Of a stretch of DNA of 64,000 nt, positions 25,503 to 36,624 are shown piece by piece. The position numbers and the translations under genes are program-made. Position 1 is the stretch's first letter; every line of letters begins with the position of its first letter. The DNA is from Winogradskyella alexanderae (GTDB lineage: Bacteria > Bacteroidota > Bacteroidia > Flavobacteriales > Flavobacteriaceae): contig NZ_JAIUJR010000011.1 in the NCBI RefSeq assembly GCF_020166335.1, positions 28,233 to 92,232 on the forward strand, in the 5' to 3' direction. The notes below the pieces were generated by a model. The model had not been told where the DNA came from, ran no database searches, and worked only from the letters and a program-made list of their open reading frames with translations.

Positions 25503-28500
25503 CTACATATTTCTTCGGTACTGACCGCCAACCTCAAACAGTGCACTCGTTATCTGCCCTAACGAACATACTTTACAGACTTCCATTAAAGATTTGAAAA
25601 TATTCTTGTTATTAACAGCTGTATGTTGCAGATCCTTGAGAAGCTGCTCAGTATCATGAAACTCATGCAGGTTTTTTAAAGTCTTAATTTGAAATTCTTT
25701 TTCATCTTCAGTAGCTCTAATAACTTCAGCTGGTTGCACTGTTGGAGATCCCTTACTACTCAAAAACGTATTAACGCCAATAATCGGAAATTCTCCATTA
25801 TGTTTTAAAGTTTCATAATATAAACTCTCTTCCTGTATCTTAGAACGCTGATACATGGTCTCCATTGCCCCTAAAACACCACCTCTTTCTGTAATTCTGT
25901 CGAATTCTGCCAAGACAGCTTCTTCGACTAAATCTGTTAATTCTTCAATAATAAATGAGCCTTGTAATGGATTTTCGTTTTTCGCGAGCCCAAGCTCTTT
26001 ATTAATAATCAACTGAATAGCCATTGCACGTCTTACGGACTCCTCTGTTGGTGTAGTAATAGCCTCATCGTAAGCATTTGTATGAAGCGAATTACAATTG
26101 TCGTAAATTGCATAGAGCGCTTGCAGTGTAGTTCTAATATCGTTGAAGTCAATCTCTTGAGCATGTAAGCTGCGTCCAGAGGTTTGAATGTGATATTTTA
26201 ACATTTGGGCTCGTGGATTTGCACCATATTTATGCTTCAGTGCTTTAGCCCAGATACGTCTTGCTACCCTACCAATAACAGCATATTCAGGGTCAATACC
26301 ATTTGAGAAGAAAAATGACAAGTTTGGACCAAATTTATTAATATCCATTCCTCTACTCAAGTAGTATTCTACATAAGTAAATCCATTCGATAAGGTTAAT
26401 GCCAATTGCGTAATAGGGTTAGCTCCTGCCTCAGCAATGTGGTATCCGGATATTGAAACAGAATAAAAATTTCTGACGTTGTGCTCGATAAAATATTCTT
26501 GGACATCACCCATAAGGCGCAAGGCAAACTCTGTGGAGAAGATACAGGTATTCTGTGCCTGATCTTCTTTTAGAATATCAGCTTGAACAGTTCCCCTAAC
26601 CTGAGCAATAGTTTTTGCTTTAATCTCCTCATAAACATCATTTGGTAACACTTGGTCTCCTGTTACACCTAACAACATTAAACCTAAACCATTATTTCCC
26701 TCTGGTAAATCTCCGTTATAATTCGGTCTTTCTTTTCCTTTATACAACGCTTCAATTTTCTTTTCCACTTCATTCTCCAGACCATTTTCCTTTATGTAAA
26801 TTTCACATTGTTGGTCTATAGCGGCATTCATAAAAAAGCCAAGAAGCATTGGCGCGGGACCATTAATTGTCATACTCACGGAAGTCATAGGGTCAGCCAA
26901 ATTAAATCCGGAATACAATTTCTTGGCATCATCAAGACAACATATACTTACACCTGCATTACCAATCTTACCATAAATATCTGGCCTGTAATCCGGATCG
27001 TTTCCGTAAAGCGTTACACTATCAAAAGCAGTAGACAATCGTTTAGCTGGCATCCCAAGACTTACATAATGAAAACGTCTATTTGTGCGCTCTGGTCCAC
27101 CTTCTCCAGCAAACATACGTGTCGGATCCTCACCAGTTCTTTTAAATGGATATAATCCCGAAGTATAAGGAAATTCACCTGGTACATTCTCTTGTAAGCT
27201 CCATCTTAGTATATCACCCCAAGCTGAATACTTCGGTAAAGCAACTTTGGGAATATCGGTATGCGATAATGATTTGGTATGTGTTTCAATCTTTATCTCC
27301 TTATCTCTAACCTTGAATGAATAAATTGGCGCCTTGTACTTATTTACTTTTTCGTACCAACCTGTAATAATCTCCCAATTATAGGGATCCAAGTCCATCT
27401 TAACACGATCGAATTCCGCAAGTAATAACTTTATGAATCCTTTGTTGTCCTTATCAATATCACCTGTCTCAATTCCTGACTTTGTTAAATGTGGCGCACT
27501 ACCGATAACAGATTCGATTGTTTTGCAAATACCATATAATTTCTCTGCTACTTCAACTTGCTTTTCGGCAGTTGCGTCATAAGCACGATTATTCTCTGCA
27601 ATTTCCGATAAGTAACGTGTGCGTGCAGGAGGAATTACAAAAATCTTTTCGCTCATTTCCTTTGAAATCTCATAGGAGGATTTCAAATCTGCATCTGTTT
27701 TTTCAACGATTTTATCCATTATCGCTTTGTAAAGCGTATTCATTCCAGGATCGTTGAACTGGGATGCTATAGTCCCAAAAACAGGCATTGTATTAGGATC
27801 TTCATGCCATAAATTGTGGTTGCGCATGTATTGTTTTTTAACATCCCGTAATGCGTCTAATGCGCCTCTTTTATCAAACTTGTTTATAGCCACTAAATCG
27901 GCAAAATCAAGCATATCTATTTTTTCAAGTTGCGTGGCTGCACCAAATTCTGGAGTCATTACATAAAGTGAAACATCACTGTGCTCCAAAATCTCTGTGT
28001 CTGATTGGCCAATACCAGAAGTTTCAAGAATTATCAAGTCGTATTCTGCCGCTTTTAGGACCTCAACAGCCTCATTGACATATTTTGACAAAGCTAAATT
28101 AGATTGTCGCGTTGCTAAACTTCGCATATAAACTCTTGGAGAGTTTATAGCATTCATTCGTATTCTGTCACCTAGTAAGGCACCACCTGTTTTACGTTTA
28201 GATGGATCTACAGAAATTAATCCAATGGTTTTCTCTGGAAAGTCAATTAAAAAACGACGCACCAATTCGTCAACCAAGGACGACTTACCAGCACCACCTG
28301 TTCCTGTTATGCCCAAAACAGGTGTTTTTGAGTTCCTGTTTTTAAGATGAATCGTTTCTAGTGCGTTCTTTGCTATTTCAGGAAAATTCTCGGCAGATGA
28401 AATTACTCTTGCAATGGATTTTGGATCTTTTTTGTTTAGAACATTTACTTCGCCATTTAAGGCATCTCCAACTGCAAAATCTGATTTTTCTACTAAATCG

Positions 28501-28910
28501 TTAATCATACCTTGAAGTCCCATTTCCCTACCATCATCTGGTGAGTAAATCCTCGTTATTCCATAGTCCATTAATTCATTTATCTCTTCTGGAAGAATTA
28601 CACCACCACCACCGCCAAAGATTTTTATATGTCCTGCTCCTTTTTCTTGCAACAAGTCATACATGTATTTAAAATACTCGTTATGCCCACCTTGATAGGA
28701 AGTCATTGCAATGGCATTAGCATCTTCTTGTATTGCTGTGTTTACAACTTCTTCAACACTTCTATCATGGCCTAAGTGGATAACCTCAACACCAGTTGCT
28801 TGAATTATTCTTCGCATTATATTAATAGCTGCATCATGTCCATCAAAAAGTGACGCCGCAGTTACAATTCTTACTTTGTGTTTTGGTTTATAAGGAGCAA
28901 TTTGTTCCAT
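25503..28910 (-). CDS. icmF: Fused isobutyryl-CoA mutase IcmF
   Basis: 1135 residues, a three-part adenosylcobalamin enzyme. Residues about 10-140 are the B12-binding domain with [12 protein letters not shown], His being the cobalt ligand. Residues about 195-420 are the MeaB-like G-protein chaperone with P-loop GTGGAGKSS and NKFDKRG. From about 560 to the end is the mutase barrel ([35 protein letters not shown]). It interconverts isobutyryl-CoA and n-butyryl-CoA, with GTP hydrolysis protecting cofactor loading. Domain order and length match IcmF rather than methylmalonyl-CoA mutase. Confidence 0.93.
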   Translation of the reverse strand: MEQIAPYKPKHKVRIVTAASLFDGHDAAINIMRRIIQATGVEVIHLGHDRSVEEVVNTAIQEDANAIAMTSYQGGHNEYFKYMYDLLQEKGAGHIKIFGGGGGVILPEEINELMDYGITRIYSPDDGREMGLQGMINDLVEKSDFAVGDALNGEVNVLNKKDPKSIARVISSAENFPEIAKNALETIHLKNRNSKTPVLGITGTGGAGKSSLVDELVRRFLIDFPEKTIGLISVDPSKRKTGGALLGDRIRMNAINSPRVYMRSLATRQSNLALSKYVNEAVEVLKAAEYDLIILETSGIGQSDTEILEHSDVSLYVMTPEFGAATQLEKIDMLDFADLVAINKFDKRGALDALRDVKKQYMRNHNLWHEDPNTMPVFGTIASQFNDPGMNTLYKAIMDKIVEKTDADLKSSYEISKEMSEKIFVIPPARTRYLSEIAENNRAYDATAEKQVEVAEKLYGICKTIESVIGSAPHLTKSGIETGDIDKDNKGFIKLLLAEFDRVKMDLDPYNWEIITGWYEKVNKYKAPIYSFKVRDKEIKIETHTKSLSHTDIPKVALPKYSAWGDILRWSLQENVPGEFPYTSGLYPFKRTGEDPTRMFAGEGGPERTNRRFHYVSLGMPAKRLSTAFDSVTLYGNDPDYRPDIYGKIGNAGVSICCLDDAKKLYSGFNLADPMTSVSMTINGPAPMLLGFFMNAAIDQQCEIYIKENGLENEVEKKIEALYKGKERPNYNGDLPEGNNGLGLMLLGVTGDQVLPNDVYEEIKAKTIAQVRGTVQADILKEDQAQNTCIFSTEFALRLMGDVQEYFIEHNVRNFYSVSISGYHIAEAGANPITQLALTLSNGFTYVEYYLSRGMDINKFGPNLSFFFSNGIDPEYAVIGRVARRIWAKALKHKYGANPRAQMLKYHIQTSGRSLHAQEIDFNDIRTTLQALYAIYDNCNSLHTNAYDEAITTPTEESVRRAMAIQLIINKELGLAKNENPLQGSFIIEELTDLVEEAVLAEFDRITERGGVLGAMETMYQRSKIQEESLYYETLKHNGEFPIIGVNTFLSSKGSPTVQPAEVIRATEDEKEFQIKTLKNLHEFHDTEQLLKDLQHTAVNNKNIFKSLMEVCKVCSLGQITSALFEVGGQYRRNM

Positions 28911-29113
28911 TCGTAAAAAAATGTCTTATTTAAGATGCAAATTTAAGGAATAATCAAAATACTGTATTCATAATTAACGATAATCTAAATCGTTTTAATA
29001 AAATCAACAGGACAGATTCTCTATTTTTGAATTAACAAAACTACTATTCAATGCTATGGGGTAGGTAATGATTTATAATTGTTAGACTATGATTTTTTCT
29101 GATAGTTCTAAGT

Positions 29114-30079
29114 TTATAATCCAAAGATTGCGCCTTCTCGGGCAAAATTAAATCCTAGACCTAGAATGCTATCTTTAAGTGGATGACTATCTCTTATTGT
29201 AGGATTGGTGTGGTTAAAATGAATAAAGTAGATCTTGTTCTTGGTCTCCATGGACTCATTTTCAAACAATGTTGTTGTTTGTGTTGTAAAAGGATGCGGA
29301 ATTTTACTCATATCTCTATCTAATTCACCATCCTTAAAAAATGAAGCATCTAAAAAAGCATAATCTACCTTTTTTACTTCTTCTATAATTGATTTATCCC
29401 AGGTTTCCCACTTATCAATATCGGGAATAAATAACGCCGATTTTTTAGCTCCAATGATCTTATAACCAACCGTTTCAGAATATTCATCTCTATGAGGCAC
29501 CAAAAATGGTTTAACTTCTAAAGACTTATTTAAGTGAACAACTGAGTCATGTTTTAACTGTTTAAGTTTTATATTATTTAAATCCACGAGCTGATTCCAG
29601 GGCCCATTTGTTTCAAGAAACTGTTTCATTCTTGGCATGGCATATACAGGAATATTATTACTTCCAAGAGCCTCTCTCCCTAAAAACATCAAGCCGGTAT
29701 AATGCCCAATATGCGCATGGGTCAGAAATATACCGTCAGCCACAGTTTCTGAATTACTGTACCTACTCAAAATTTTGGACTGTTCTACGATATCTGGTGT
29801 AGCATCAAATAACCACTTCTGACTTTTTACTGTATCCACTAGCCCAAGACAAGACACAAGCTTTTTCGACTCATTCCCTTCATAGTAAGCGATACAACAG
29901 GATTTTTTGCAATGTATTTGGGGATAACCTGCGTCTTGTGCAATTCCTAATATGGTTATATAGTGCTCATATCCAGATTTATTGTTGTCCGGTATCTTAA
30001 TTATTTCATTTTCAGCCTTTGATTGACAATTTAAAATCAAAACGAATGAACAAATCAGAATGCCCTTTAAAGTATTCAT
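29114..30079 (-). CDS. Exported PqqB-like metallo-beta-lactamase fold hydrolase
   Basis: 321 residues with an N-terminal lipoprotein-like signal (ILICSFVLILNC). The metal-binding motif is THAHIGHY (about residue 120), with later ligand positions in VPHRDEYSETVGY, FLDASFF and FIHFNHTNP. The layout follows PqqB (GIAQDAGYPQIHCKKSCC at the start of the fold). No other pqq genes are nearby, so its substrate is not pyrroloquinoline quinone by context. Confidence 0.83.
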   Translation of the reverse strand: MNTLKGILICSFVLILNCQSKAENEIIKIPDNNKSGYEHYITILGIAQDAGYPQIHCKKSCCIAYYEGNESKKLVSCLGLVDTVKSQKWLFDATPDIVEQSKILSRYSNSETVADGIFLTHAHIGHYTGLMFLGREALGSNNIPVYAMPRMKQFLETNGPWNQLVDLNNIKLKQLKHDSVVHLNKSLEVKPFLVPHRDEYSETVGYKIIGAKKSALFIPDIDKWETWDKSIIEEVKKVDYAFLDASFFKDGELDRDMSKIPHPFTTQTTTLFENESMETKNKIYFIHFNHTNPTIRDSHPLKDSILGLGFNFAREGAIFGL

Positions 30080-30123
30080 TTATACGTATCTTAGTTCTGT
30101 TAAAGATATTAAAACCTAAATCC

Positions 30124-30831
30124 ATGAAAAAGTCAGTAGCAATCTTACTTTTTATTTTCACCTTAACTTCATGTGCCGAATTGCAAAATGTAGTAAATAA
30201 TTTACCTCAATCAGGTAGCATATTAAGTGATACTGATATTGCCACTGGACTTAGGGAAGCACTTAACAAAGGTATTGATATGCAGGTTTCTAAATTGACA
30301 CAACAAGATGGTTTTTATAAAAATGAGTTGGTTAAAATATTGTTGCCTGAAGAATTGCAAAAGGTGGATAATGCACTTAGAACAATTGGATTAGATAATT
30401 TGGCTGATGAGGGACTTAAGGCCATTAATAGAGCAGCAGAAGATGCTGTAAAAGAAGCCACTCCAATATTTGTAAATGCCGTAAGGGAAATAACGTTTAG
30501 TGATGCAAAAAATATACTGCTCGGTGAAGATGATGCCGCAACTAATTATCTAACAACTAAAACTAAAGTGGCTCTCTATGAAAAGTTTAAACCTGTTATT
30601 AGCAGTTCTTTTAATAAAGTTGGTGCTAATGAAATATGGAATAATCTTATAACGAGATACAACAATCTACCATTTACTAATGATGTTAATCCTGATTTGA
30701 CCGATTACGTTACTTCAGAAGCCTTAAAAGGAGTTTATACCATGATTGCTGTAGAAGAAAAAGAAATCCGAAACAATTTTTCTTCACGTACAACAGATTT
30801 ATTAAAACGGGTATTTGCACTACAAGATTAG
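30124..30831 (+). CDS. DUF4197 lipoprotein
   Basis: 235 residues from the ATG at 30124, chosen because it gives a lipoprotein signal (FIFTLTSCAEL). The ORF runs upstream into the divergent gene. The mature part is mostly helical with LREALNKGIDMQVSKL, EGLKAINRAAEDAVKEATPIF and YVTSEALKGVYTMIAVEE, diagnostic of DUF4197. It is probably anchored at the envelope. Function is unknown. Confidence 0.88.
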   Translation: MKKSVAILLFIFTLTSCAELQNVVNNLPQSGSILSDTDIATGLREALNKGIDMQVSKLTQQDGFYKNELVKILLPEELQKVDNALRTIGLDNLADEGLKAINRAAEDAVKEATPIFVNAVREITFSDAKNILLGEDDAATNYLTTKTKVALYEKFKPVISSSFNKVGANEIWNNLITRYNNLPFTNDVNPDLTDYVTSEALKGVYTMIAVEEKEIRNNFSSRTTDLLKRVFALQD

Positions 30832-30926
30832 AAATTGTTTAATTTTTTGTTAAATTTATTAAACATTCGGATTAGTTTAAGGAGTTTTTTTATTACCTTC
30901 CAAAATATTATTAAAATTGATTAAAC

Positions 30927-31115
30927 GTGGACAATCTAAAAAATCCGCTCCAGCTGAAAAAAGTACTTTACCTTCAATACATTAACCTTATAGAAGAAGC
31001 CTATAATTTAAATCAAGCGGATCATGCGCAAAGCGATATCGCTTCGTTTGAGGCGGATAAAATTCTTGAACAAATAAATGCCTTAGAGTTTACCTCTGAA
31101 ACAAGATTAGCCTAA
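30927..31115 (+). CDS. Small conserved hypothetical protein
   Basis: 62 residues starting at a GTG (30927). It is helical and acidic, with LKKVLYLQYINLIEEAYNLN and DIASFEADKILEQINALEF. It overlaps the convergent gene end by 9 bases. Similar short proteins recur in Flavobacteriaceae. Function is unknown. Confidence 0.6.
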   Translation: MDNLKNPLQLKKVLYLQYINLIEEAYNLNQADHAQSDIASFEADKILEQINALEFTSETRLA

Positions 31116-31622
31116 GCATTCCTTGCGCTTGTAAAGACCATCAAATACAACTATTACATCTTTACCCTCGGTAAATGTTTCCCATAACTGTCTAACAGTT
31201 CCATCTTCATTTGCTGTCCAAGTTACGCGATGGAAAAAACTAATGCCGTCTAGATTTGTTTCCTTTTCTGATTCCAAGATCATTTGATTCCCAACCTTTG
31301 TGCCTTTTAAGTGCAAACTTGCACCTTGATTGTCTACCCAGATTTGCTCCCATTGTTTGGTTTTTAAATTGTAAAAACTGTTACTCGTACCTGTGTAGCC
31401 TAGAGTAGCACTGGTCCAATTTTCCTTAAGAACGCAATTACGCTCTAATTTCTCCAAAGTATTTTCACCTGCTTTGGTGCCGTTAGGGCTTATTACTTCC
31501 CAAGATCCTATCCAAAAATCAAATTCAGAATATTTTTCTGTACAACAGGCACAGTTTTGATTCTGACCATAAGAAAATGTAAACGCCATAAGAAGCATTA
31601 GGATTGATGTTTTTTTTGTCAT
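31107..31622 (-). CDS. DUF1579-like secreted protein
   Basis: 171 residues with a signal peptide ending TFSYGQ. CACCTEKYSEFDFWIGSWEV is followed by alternating strands containing NCVLKENWTS, KQWEQIWVDNQG and RVTWTANEDGTVRQLWE. This is the lipocalin-like small barrel pattern of DUF1579 and related proteins. The role is unknown, possibly binding a small hydrophobic ligand outside the cytoplasm. Confidence 0.75.
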   Translation of the reverse strand: MTKKTSILMLLMAFTFSYGQNQNCACCTEKYSEFDFWIGSWEVISPNGTKAGENTLEKLERNCVLKENWTSATLGYTGTSNSFYNLKTKQWEQIWVDNQGASLHLKGTKVGNQMILESEKETNLDGISFFHRVTWTANEDGTVRQLWETFTEGKDVIVVFDGLYKRKECLG

Positions 31623-31693
31623 GATTGATAAACCTATAGTTAAATTATAAGTTATTAAACTACATTTAATTATATGCTAATATTAACATAACA

Positions 31694-31807
31694 TTGTTAC
31701 AAGAAAAAACGGAGATCTTTGTAATGCAAAAGATTAGTTAGATAAGTCTTAAAAAAGATTAGTACAGTTAGTTAGCAAAGCCGATGCCTATGTATCGGCT
31801 TTTCTTT
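31694..31807 (+). ncRNA. Candidate small RNA unit (promoter and terminator, no gene)
   Basis: On the + strand between two - strand genes, a TTG (31694-31696) and GATCTTTG (31714-31721) are spaced 17 bases apart, close to the flavobacterial promoter consensus. About 55 bases further is a hairpin AAAGCCGAT/ATCGGCTTT (31777-31802) followed by TTCTTT. The predicted transcript of about 80 bases contains only a five-codon frame, so a short RNA is more plausible than a protein. Confidence 0.4.
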
Positions 31808-32585
31808 ACTGACCAAGACTTCTGAAATAATTAAAGGACCCCAAAAGACGACTCCCATACCAAGAAAAAAACTCACCACTGACAATTTTTATGGTTTTAT
31901 CTGGAAATTTATTTTTTAATTCTGCAATATGACTTGCCTTAAATGGATAGGGCTCACTGGAGAGAAAAATAAAATCTGCCTCTTTAAGTAAATCATCGTC
32001 TAACTGTATTTCAGGATAGCGAACTTTGCTTTTAAAACTATTTTCAAAACCAGCCTCAGAAATCATAGCATCAATAAACGTATTTGAACCAACGACCATC
32101 CAAGGTGCTTTCCATATAAAATAGGCTACGGAATTAGCTTTATTTTTTTTGTGAATGTAGCTTTTTCTTTGATTCTCAATATTGACAATTAAAAGTTTAG
32201 CCTTAGTAGCCATATCGAAAATTTCACCATACATTGTTATTAATTCATAACAATCTTCAATTGAATAGATATCGCTAATATGAACTGGCGCAATATTATC
32301 CAATGAATTGACTATTTCTAATGTATTTTCTTCTTTATTGCACAGAATAATATCTGGTTTAAGCGCCTTTATTTTTTTTATCTTTATTGCCTTCGTACCA
32401 CCAACAACAGCCTTTTGTTTACGTATATCTATAGGATGTACACAAAACTTTGTAACACCAACAATACAGTCTTTTAAACCTAAATCTACTAATAATTCAG
32501 TCTGAGATGGCACCAAAGATACGATTCGCTTTGGCACGCTTTTGAGCCTAATTTTTCTATTGAGCTGATCTTTGAAAACGTGCAT
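31806..32585 (-). CDS. Periplasmic-binding-protein-like metal/cobalamin receptor (BtuF-like)
   Basis: 259 residues. It has the helical-backbone binding-protein architecture: KRIVSLVPSQTELLVDLG, LKPDIILCNKEEN, IWKAPWMVVGSNTFIDAMI and a second lobe ending EFFSWYGSRLLGSF. Such proteins bind vitamin B12 or metal chelates for ABC importers. No signal peptide is visible at the chosen start and no permease genes adjoin, so it may act without a local transporter. Cobalamin is an attractive ligand since IcmF needs it, but this is inference. Confidence 0.82.
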   Translation of the reverse strand: MHVFKDQLNRKIRLKSVPKRIVSLVPSQTELLVDLGLKDCIVGVTKFCVHPIDIRKQKAVVGGTKAIKIKKIKALKPDIILCNKEENTLEIVNSLDNIAPVHISDIYSIEDCYELITMYGEIFDMATKAKLLIVNIENQRKSYIHKKNKANSVAYFIWKAPWMVVGSNTFIDAMISEAGFENSFKSKVRYPEIQLDDDLLKEADFIFLSSEPYPFKASHIAELKNKFPDKTIKIVSGEFFSWYGSRLLGSFNYFRSLGQ

Positions 32586-32619
32586 TTATAAACTATTGAA
32601 AATACTACACTAGCATTGG

Positions 32620-33438
32620 CTAAATCTCTTGGAGAATTGTTGCCATCTGCGATTGTAATTCAAATGCTTTTTGAGCAGAGGCCTCAGCAAAATCTGTATT
32701 TTTTGAGGCATAAATAATACCACGTGATGAATTTATAAGTAAGCCTACATTAGAATTCATGCCATGCTCACATACTTCTTGTAAGTTACCGCCTTGTGCT
32801 CCTACTCCAGGCACTAATAAAAACGCATCTGGAATTATCTTTCTAATTTCTGCCAAATATTCTGCTTTTGTAGCACCAACGACATACATTAGGTTTTCTG
32901 AATTTTCCCAAGACTTTGAAGTTTCCAAAACTTGTTTGTATAGCTCTAACCCATCAATAGCTTTTGTCTGAAAATCAAATGCTCCTTGATTAGACGTCAA
33001 CGCCAAAAGAATGGTATGCTTATCTTTAAACGCCAAAAATGGTTCTACTGAATCTTTTCCCATATAAGGCGCAACCGTAACACTATCAAAACCAAGATCA
33101 TCGAAAAAGGCCTTAGCATACATGGTACTTGTATTACCTATATCACCACGTTTGGCGTCTGCTATAGTAAAAATTTCCGGATACCTCTCATTTAAGTAAC
33201 TTATAGTTTTCTCTAGTGCTTTCCAGCCCATAATTCCATAAGCTTCGTAAAAAGCGGTATTTGGTTTATATGCCACACATAAGTGGTGAGTCGCATCTAT
33301 AATAGCTTTATTAAATGCAAAAATCGGATCCTCGTCCTCAAGTAAATGCTTAGGTACTTTATTCAAATCAACATCTAACCCAATGCAAAGGAAGGATTTC
33401 TTGGATTTAATCTGTTCTAATAATGCTTTTGTTGTCAT
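32620..33438 (-). CDS. pyrF: Orotidine-5'-phosphate decarboxylase
   Basis: 272 residues of the longer type 2 subfamily. [14 protein letters not shown] is at the N-terminus, the catalytic lysine lies in [15 protein letters not shown], and the phosphate-binding end has [11 protein letters not shown] and [13 protein letters not shown]. It converts OMP to UMP, the last step of pyrimidine synthesis. It lies downstream of prfA but is separated from it by a terminator. Confidence 0.96.
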   Translation of the reverse strand: MTTKALLEQIKSKKSFLCIGLDVDLNKVPKHLLEDEDPIFAFNKAIIDATHHLCVAYKPNTAFYEAYGIMGWKALEKTISYLNERYPEIFTIADAKRGDIGNTSTMYAKAFFDDLGFDSVTVAPYMGKDSVEPFLAFKDKHTILLALTSNQGAFDFQTKAIDGLELYKQVLETSKSWENSENLMYVVGATKAEYLAEIRKIIPDAFLLVPGVGAQGGNLQEVCEHGMNSNVGLLINSSRGIIYASKNTDFAEASAQKAFELQSQMATILQEI

Positions 33439-33440
33439 GT

Positions 33441-33465
33441 AAAAAAGCCTCTTTCCTAGAGGCTT
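33441..33465 (-). terminator. Terminator between prfA and pyrF
   Basis: On the - strand AAGCCTCT / AGAGGCTT forms an 8-base stem followed by six Ts, immediately upstream of the pyrF start codon. Confidence 0.8.
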
Positions 33466-33469
33466 GTAT

Positions 33470-34546
33470 TTAAATTATATCGTCACTAGCTTTAAGAAGT
33501 TCGGTATTCTCTGCGAGCATTAATTCATCTATTATTTTTTGGATGTCCCCATTTATAATATTGGATAAATCATAGAGGGTCAAACCAATCCTGTGGTCTG
33601 TTACACGGCCTTGCGGATAGTTGTACGTTCTAATCTTTGCACTTCTATCACCAGAGCTTACCATACTTTTGCGCTTTTCAGAATCTGCCTGTCGTTGTTT
33701 TTCGAGTTCTAAATCATACAATCTAGTCCGTAACACTTTTAATGCCTTTTCTAAGTTCTTATGTGACGATTTTTGATCTTGGCAGCTCACTATCATCCCA
33801 GTTGGCTCGTGGTGCAACTTAATTGCCGAATATGTTGTATTGACCGACTGGCCACCAGGACCTGTAGATGTTGTGCGCTCAATTCGCACTTCGCTCATGT
33901 CTAATTCAAAATCAATTTCCTCTGCCTCTGGTAAGACCATAACAGTTGCTGCACTTGTATGAACTCGACCTTGGGTTTCTGTCTGAGGAACGCGTTGTAC
34001 GCGATGCACACCAGCCTCAAACTTCAAAGTCCCGTAAACATCCTCTCCTGATACTTCAAATATTATTTCCTTGAATCCTCCGGAAGTACCATCACTTTGG
34101 CTAACAACGTCTACCGACCAACCTTTATCACTGCAATACTTGGAATACATCCTAAATAAATCACCTGCAAAAATACTTGCCTCGTCTCCGCCAGTACCAG
34201 CTCTTACTTCTACAACAACATTCTTGGCATCATCAGGATCTTTTGGTATCAAAAGAAATCTTATTTCTTCTTCTATTTTTGGTAGCGCTTCGTTAGCTTC
34301 ATCAAGTTGCAATTTTGCCATTTCTACCATTTCTTCATCGCTACCATCAGCAATAATTTCTTCTGCCTCTGTTTTATTGGCCAAGAGTTCCTTATAAACA
34401 TGACCCCTATCAACTATTTTCTTTAAGTCTTTGTATTCTTTATTAAGCTTTACATAGCGCTTTTGATCTGCAATTATATCTGGCTGAATAATAAGGTCGT
34501 TAACCTCATCAAAGCGTTGCTTTACGATCTGAATTTTCTCTAACAT
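33470..34546 (-). CDS. prfA: Peptide chain release factor 1
   Basis: 358 residues. The class-I release factor GGQ loop is present ([13 protein letters not shown]). The stop-codon tripeptide is PQT in [15 protein letters not shown], the PxT form that marks RF1 (UAG/UAA) rather than RF2. The C-terminal basic [20 protein letters not shown] segment is typical. It acts on ribosomes at UAA and UAG. Confidence 0.96.
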   Translation of the reverse strand: MLEKIQIVKQRFDEVNDLIIQPDIIADQKRYVKLNKEYKDLKKIVDRGHVYKELLANKTEAEEIIADGSDEEMVEMAKLQLDEANEALPKIEEEIRFLLIPKDPDDAKNVVVEVRAGTGGDEASIFAGDLFRMYSKYCSDKGWSVDVVSQSDGTSGGFKEIIFEVSGEDVYGTLKFEAGVHRVQRVPQTETQGRVHTSAATVMVLPEAEEIDFELDMSEVRIERTTSTGPGGQSVNTTYSAIKLHHEPTGMIVSCQDQKSSHKNLEKALKVLRTRLYDLELEKQRQADSEKRKSMVSSGDRSAKIRTYNYPQGRVTDHRIGLTLYDLSNIINGDIQKIIDELMLAENTELLKASDDII

Positions 34547-34666
34547 TTATCTACTCAAAAATTGGACTTCAAAAATACGATAATTTATGAATTCTTAATC
34601 TAGTTTAATCTGCTAGAATTAAGGCCTAAAAAATAAATAGACCAACCGCTACGTTATCAAAACAAT

Positions 34667-34954
34667 ATGTATCGTTTCCTAGCTATACTCGCATTTTACA
34701 AACCGTTTGTTGTTTGGTCCTTTGTTGTTAATGCTATTATTGGATTCATAAATCCTGTATTAATTCCGGCAATTGTTACTAAACTATTTTTAACGGTTTT
34801 TGCATGGTATTATGTCAGCGAAACACCTAATAGACGTAAACTAACCTTTTATAAAAATATGGGAATATCACCATTTAAGTTATTCACTTTTGTTTTTATT
34901 TTGGACTGTATTATAACCATAATCTTCCTACTTGTATTTAGGGAGTTTACATAA
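34667..34954 (+). CDS. Small membrane protein paired with an ABC ATPase
   Basis: 95 residues with three hydrophobic segments (about 4-30, 33-50, 70-92) and a basic loop SETPNRRKLTFYKNMGISP. No family is recognised. It ends 6 bases before the ABC ATPase start, so the two are almost certainly co-expressed and may form a minimal two-gene membrane complex. Confidence 0.65.
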   Translation: MYRFLAILAFYKPFVVWSFVVNAIIGFINPVLIPAIVTKLFLTVFAWYYVSETPNRRKLTFYKNMGISPFKLFTFVFILDCIITIIFLLVFREFT

Positions 34955-34960
34955 ACTAAA

Positions 34961-35623
34961 ATGAAATTTGAACTCGATAATGTAGAACTTTACTTTAAAA
35001 ATAAATCTATACTAAGCGGAATTTACCTTAAAGCAGAAACCGGAAAGGTTACGGCGATACTCGGTACAAATGGAAGCGGTAAGAGTTGTTTATTACGTAT
35101 CGCATTTGGCAACTTAAAACCAAAGTATAAACTTGTGAGGATTAACGGTAAACCACTACTTAAACCCCTTTACAAAACAAAAAACATAAAGTTTTTACCG
35201 CAGTATAATTTTGTACCAAGTGGAATGACACTCAATTTTGTTTTTAAAACTTATGGTCTTAACTGGGAAACTTTTATTAAGGAATTTGATGAATTTTTAG
35301 GATTTAAAACTTTTAACTTTAGCAAGTTGTCAGGAGGGCAACGCAGAATAGTAGAAACCTATATTATATTAAAAGCTAAAAGTGAAATTGTTTTGCTAGA
35401 CGAGCCCTTTTCACATATCTCACCCCTTTATGTCGAAAAAATTAAAACCTTAATCAATGACGAAAAATCAAACAAAATAATTATCATAACAGATCATATG
35501 TACAGACATATTATTGAAGTATCTGATACAATTTACCTCCTTAAAAATGGAGCCACCAAACGTATCAACAAATTAACTGAACTTGAAGACTATAAATACT
35601 TAAGCCAAGGTAGTCTTAATTAA
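34961..35623 (+). CDS. ABC transporter ATP-binding protein
   Basis: 220 residues. Walker A is LGTNGSGKSCLL (about 36-44), the Q-loop LPQYNFVP, signature KLSGGQRRI, Walker B EIVLLDEPF and the switch histidine in IITDHMY. The downstream part lacks extra domains. Its only visible partner is the small membrane protein upstream, so the exported or imported substrate is unknown. It overlaps the convergent DUF3078 gene by 8 bases. Confidence 0.88.
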   Translation: MKFELDNVELYFKNKSILSGIYLKAETGKVTAILGTNGSGKSCLLRIAFGNLKPKYKLVRINGKPLLKPLYKTKNIKFLPQYNFVPSGMTLNFVFKTYGLNWETFIKEFDEFLGFKTFNFSKLSGGQRRIVETYIILKAKSEIVLLDEPFSHISPLYVEKIKTLINDEKSNKIIIITDHMYRHIIEVSDTIYLLKNGATKRINKLTELEDYKYLSQGSLN

Positions 35624-36620
35624 AGCTGTAACCGTTATCAATAAATTCATCTAGGTCTATAACCACTCCCACTCCTAAGAGTTGTTTCCATTGTAATTTA
35701 GAACCTTCTACAACTACATCTTGATTGGTAATTTCATTTCTAACAACTTCGGTCTTTATATCATTGTCGTAGCGTAGATGCGACCCAAATGTAGCACTAA
35801 TGTATTTGTTTACCTTAAAATCAAAATTAACTTCCCACTCTATATCAATGTTTCCAAAACTGTTGAGGTAGTCGCTATATAAACGCAAAAGGCTGTTTAC
35901 CTTAACGTTTTCCATAATTTGATCTTGATAGTAATTGGTTAATAATATACCTAGCTCTGTTCTTACCTTATCACCTTCATTAATGAGGTTACCATCCATA
36001 TCATAGATTGCCGGATTAACACCAAATGCACCTGAATTTGCCAAATCATCATCTAAAACAAATGTATTTTTCATTGTAAATGGTGAGACATATAATGAGA
36101 ATTTTTCTATTGCTTTACCATATTCAAAACCTGCACCTAAAAACAAGTAACCAGGCGCCATAAATGTTGAAATAGGATCGCGATCATCAGGATTATTAAA
36201 TCCGTTGGCAAATTGCGTATTAAAACTAAATCTAACGGAATAAAACCAGTTGCTATCAGGAGTAGACTGAAATCCTAAATTAGAAATAATAGATATCGCG
36301 TCATCCGTTTTACGCAATGGTTCATTTTCTTGTTTATTAATACCATAGCGTAATAGTAAAGATGAATTCCAAAAGAGTTTGTCGTTTTTGTAATTAGCCT
36401 CTGCCCTACCATTAAATATAGCACTGATAGAGTTTGCCCCTCCAGCATTCCAGTTGGTAAATGAAACTTGATTAAAGTACAAGCCAACTTCCTCATTTAT
36501 TTTCCAACCAAAATCATTTTCAGTCTTAGGGTTTAAAAATAAGCTGCTTGGTTGTGCAATAGCTGTATTAAGTCCGATAACCGTTGTTATCAAAAAAACA
36601 AAATACCTGAATGTAGACAT
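35616..36620 (-). CDS. DUF3078 family outer-membrane protein
   Basis: 334 residues from the ATG at 36620, giving a signal peptide (MSTFRYFVFLITTVIGLNTAIAQ). DUF3078 signature elements follow: WKINEEVGLYFNQVSFTNWNAGG, then repeated amphipathic strands (NSSLLLRYGINKQ, FSLYVSPFTMKNTFVLDDDLA). The protein is probably a beta-barrel in the outer membrane. It lies 5 bases downstream of purM and so is co-transcribed with it, though no functional link is known. Confidence 0.85.
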   Translation of the reverse strand: MSTFRYFVFLITTVIGLNTAIAQPSSLFLNPKTENDFGWKINEEVGLYFNQVSFTNWNAGGANSISAIFNGRAEANYKNDKLFWNSSLLLRYGINKQENEPLRKTDDAISIISNLGFQSTPDSNWFYSVRFSFNTQFANGFNNPDDRDPISTFMAPGYLFLGAGFEYGKAIEKFSLYVSPFTMKNTFVLDDDLANSGAFGVNPAIYDMDGNLINEGDKVRTELGILLTNYYQDQIMENVKVNSLLRLYSDYLNSFGNIDIEWEVNFDFKVNKYISATFGSHLRYDNDIKTEVVRNEITNQDVVVEGSKLQWKQLLGVGVVIDLDEFIDNGYSFN

Positions 36621-36624
36621 AATC

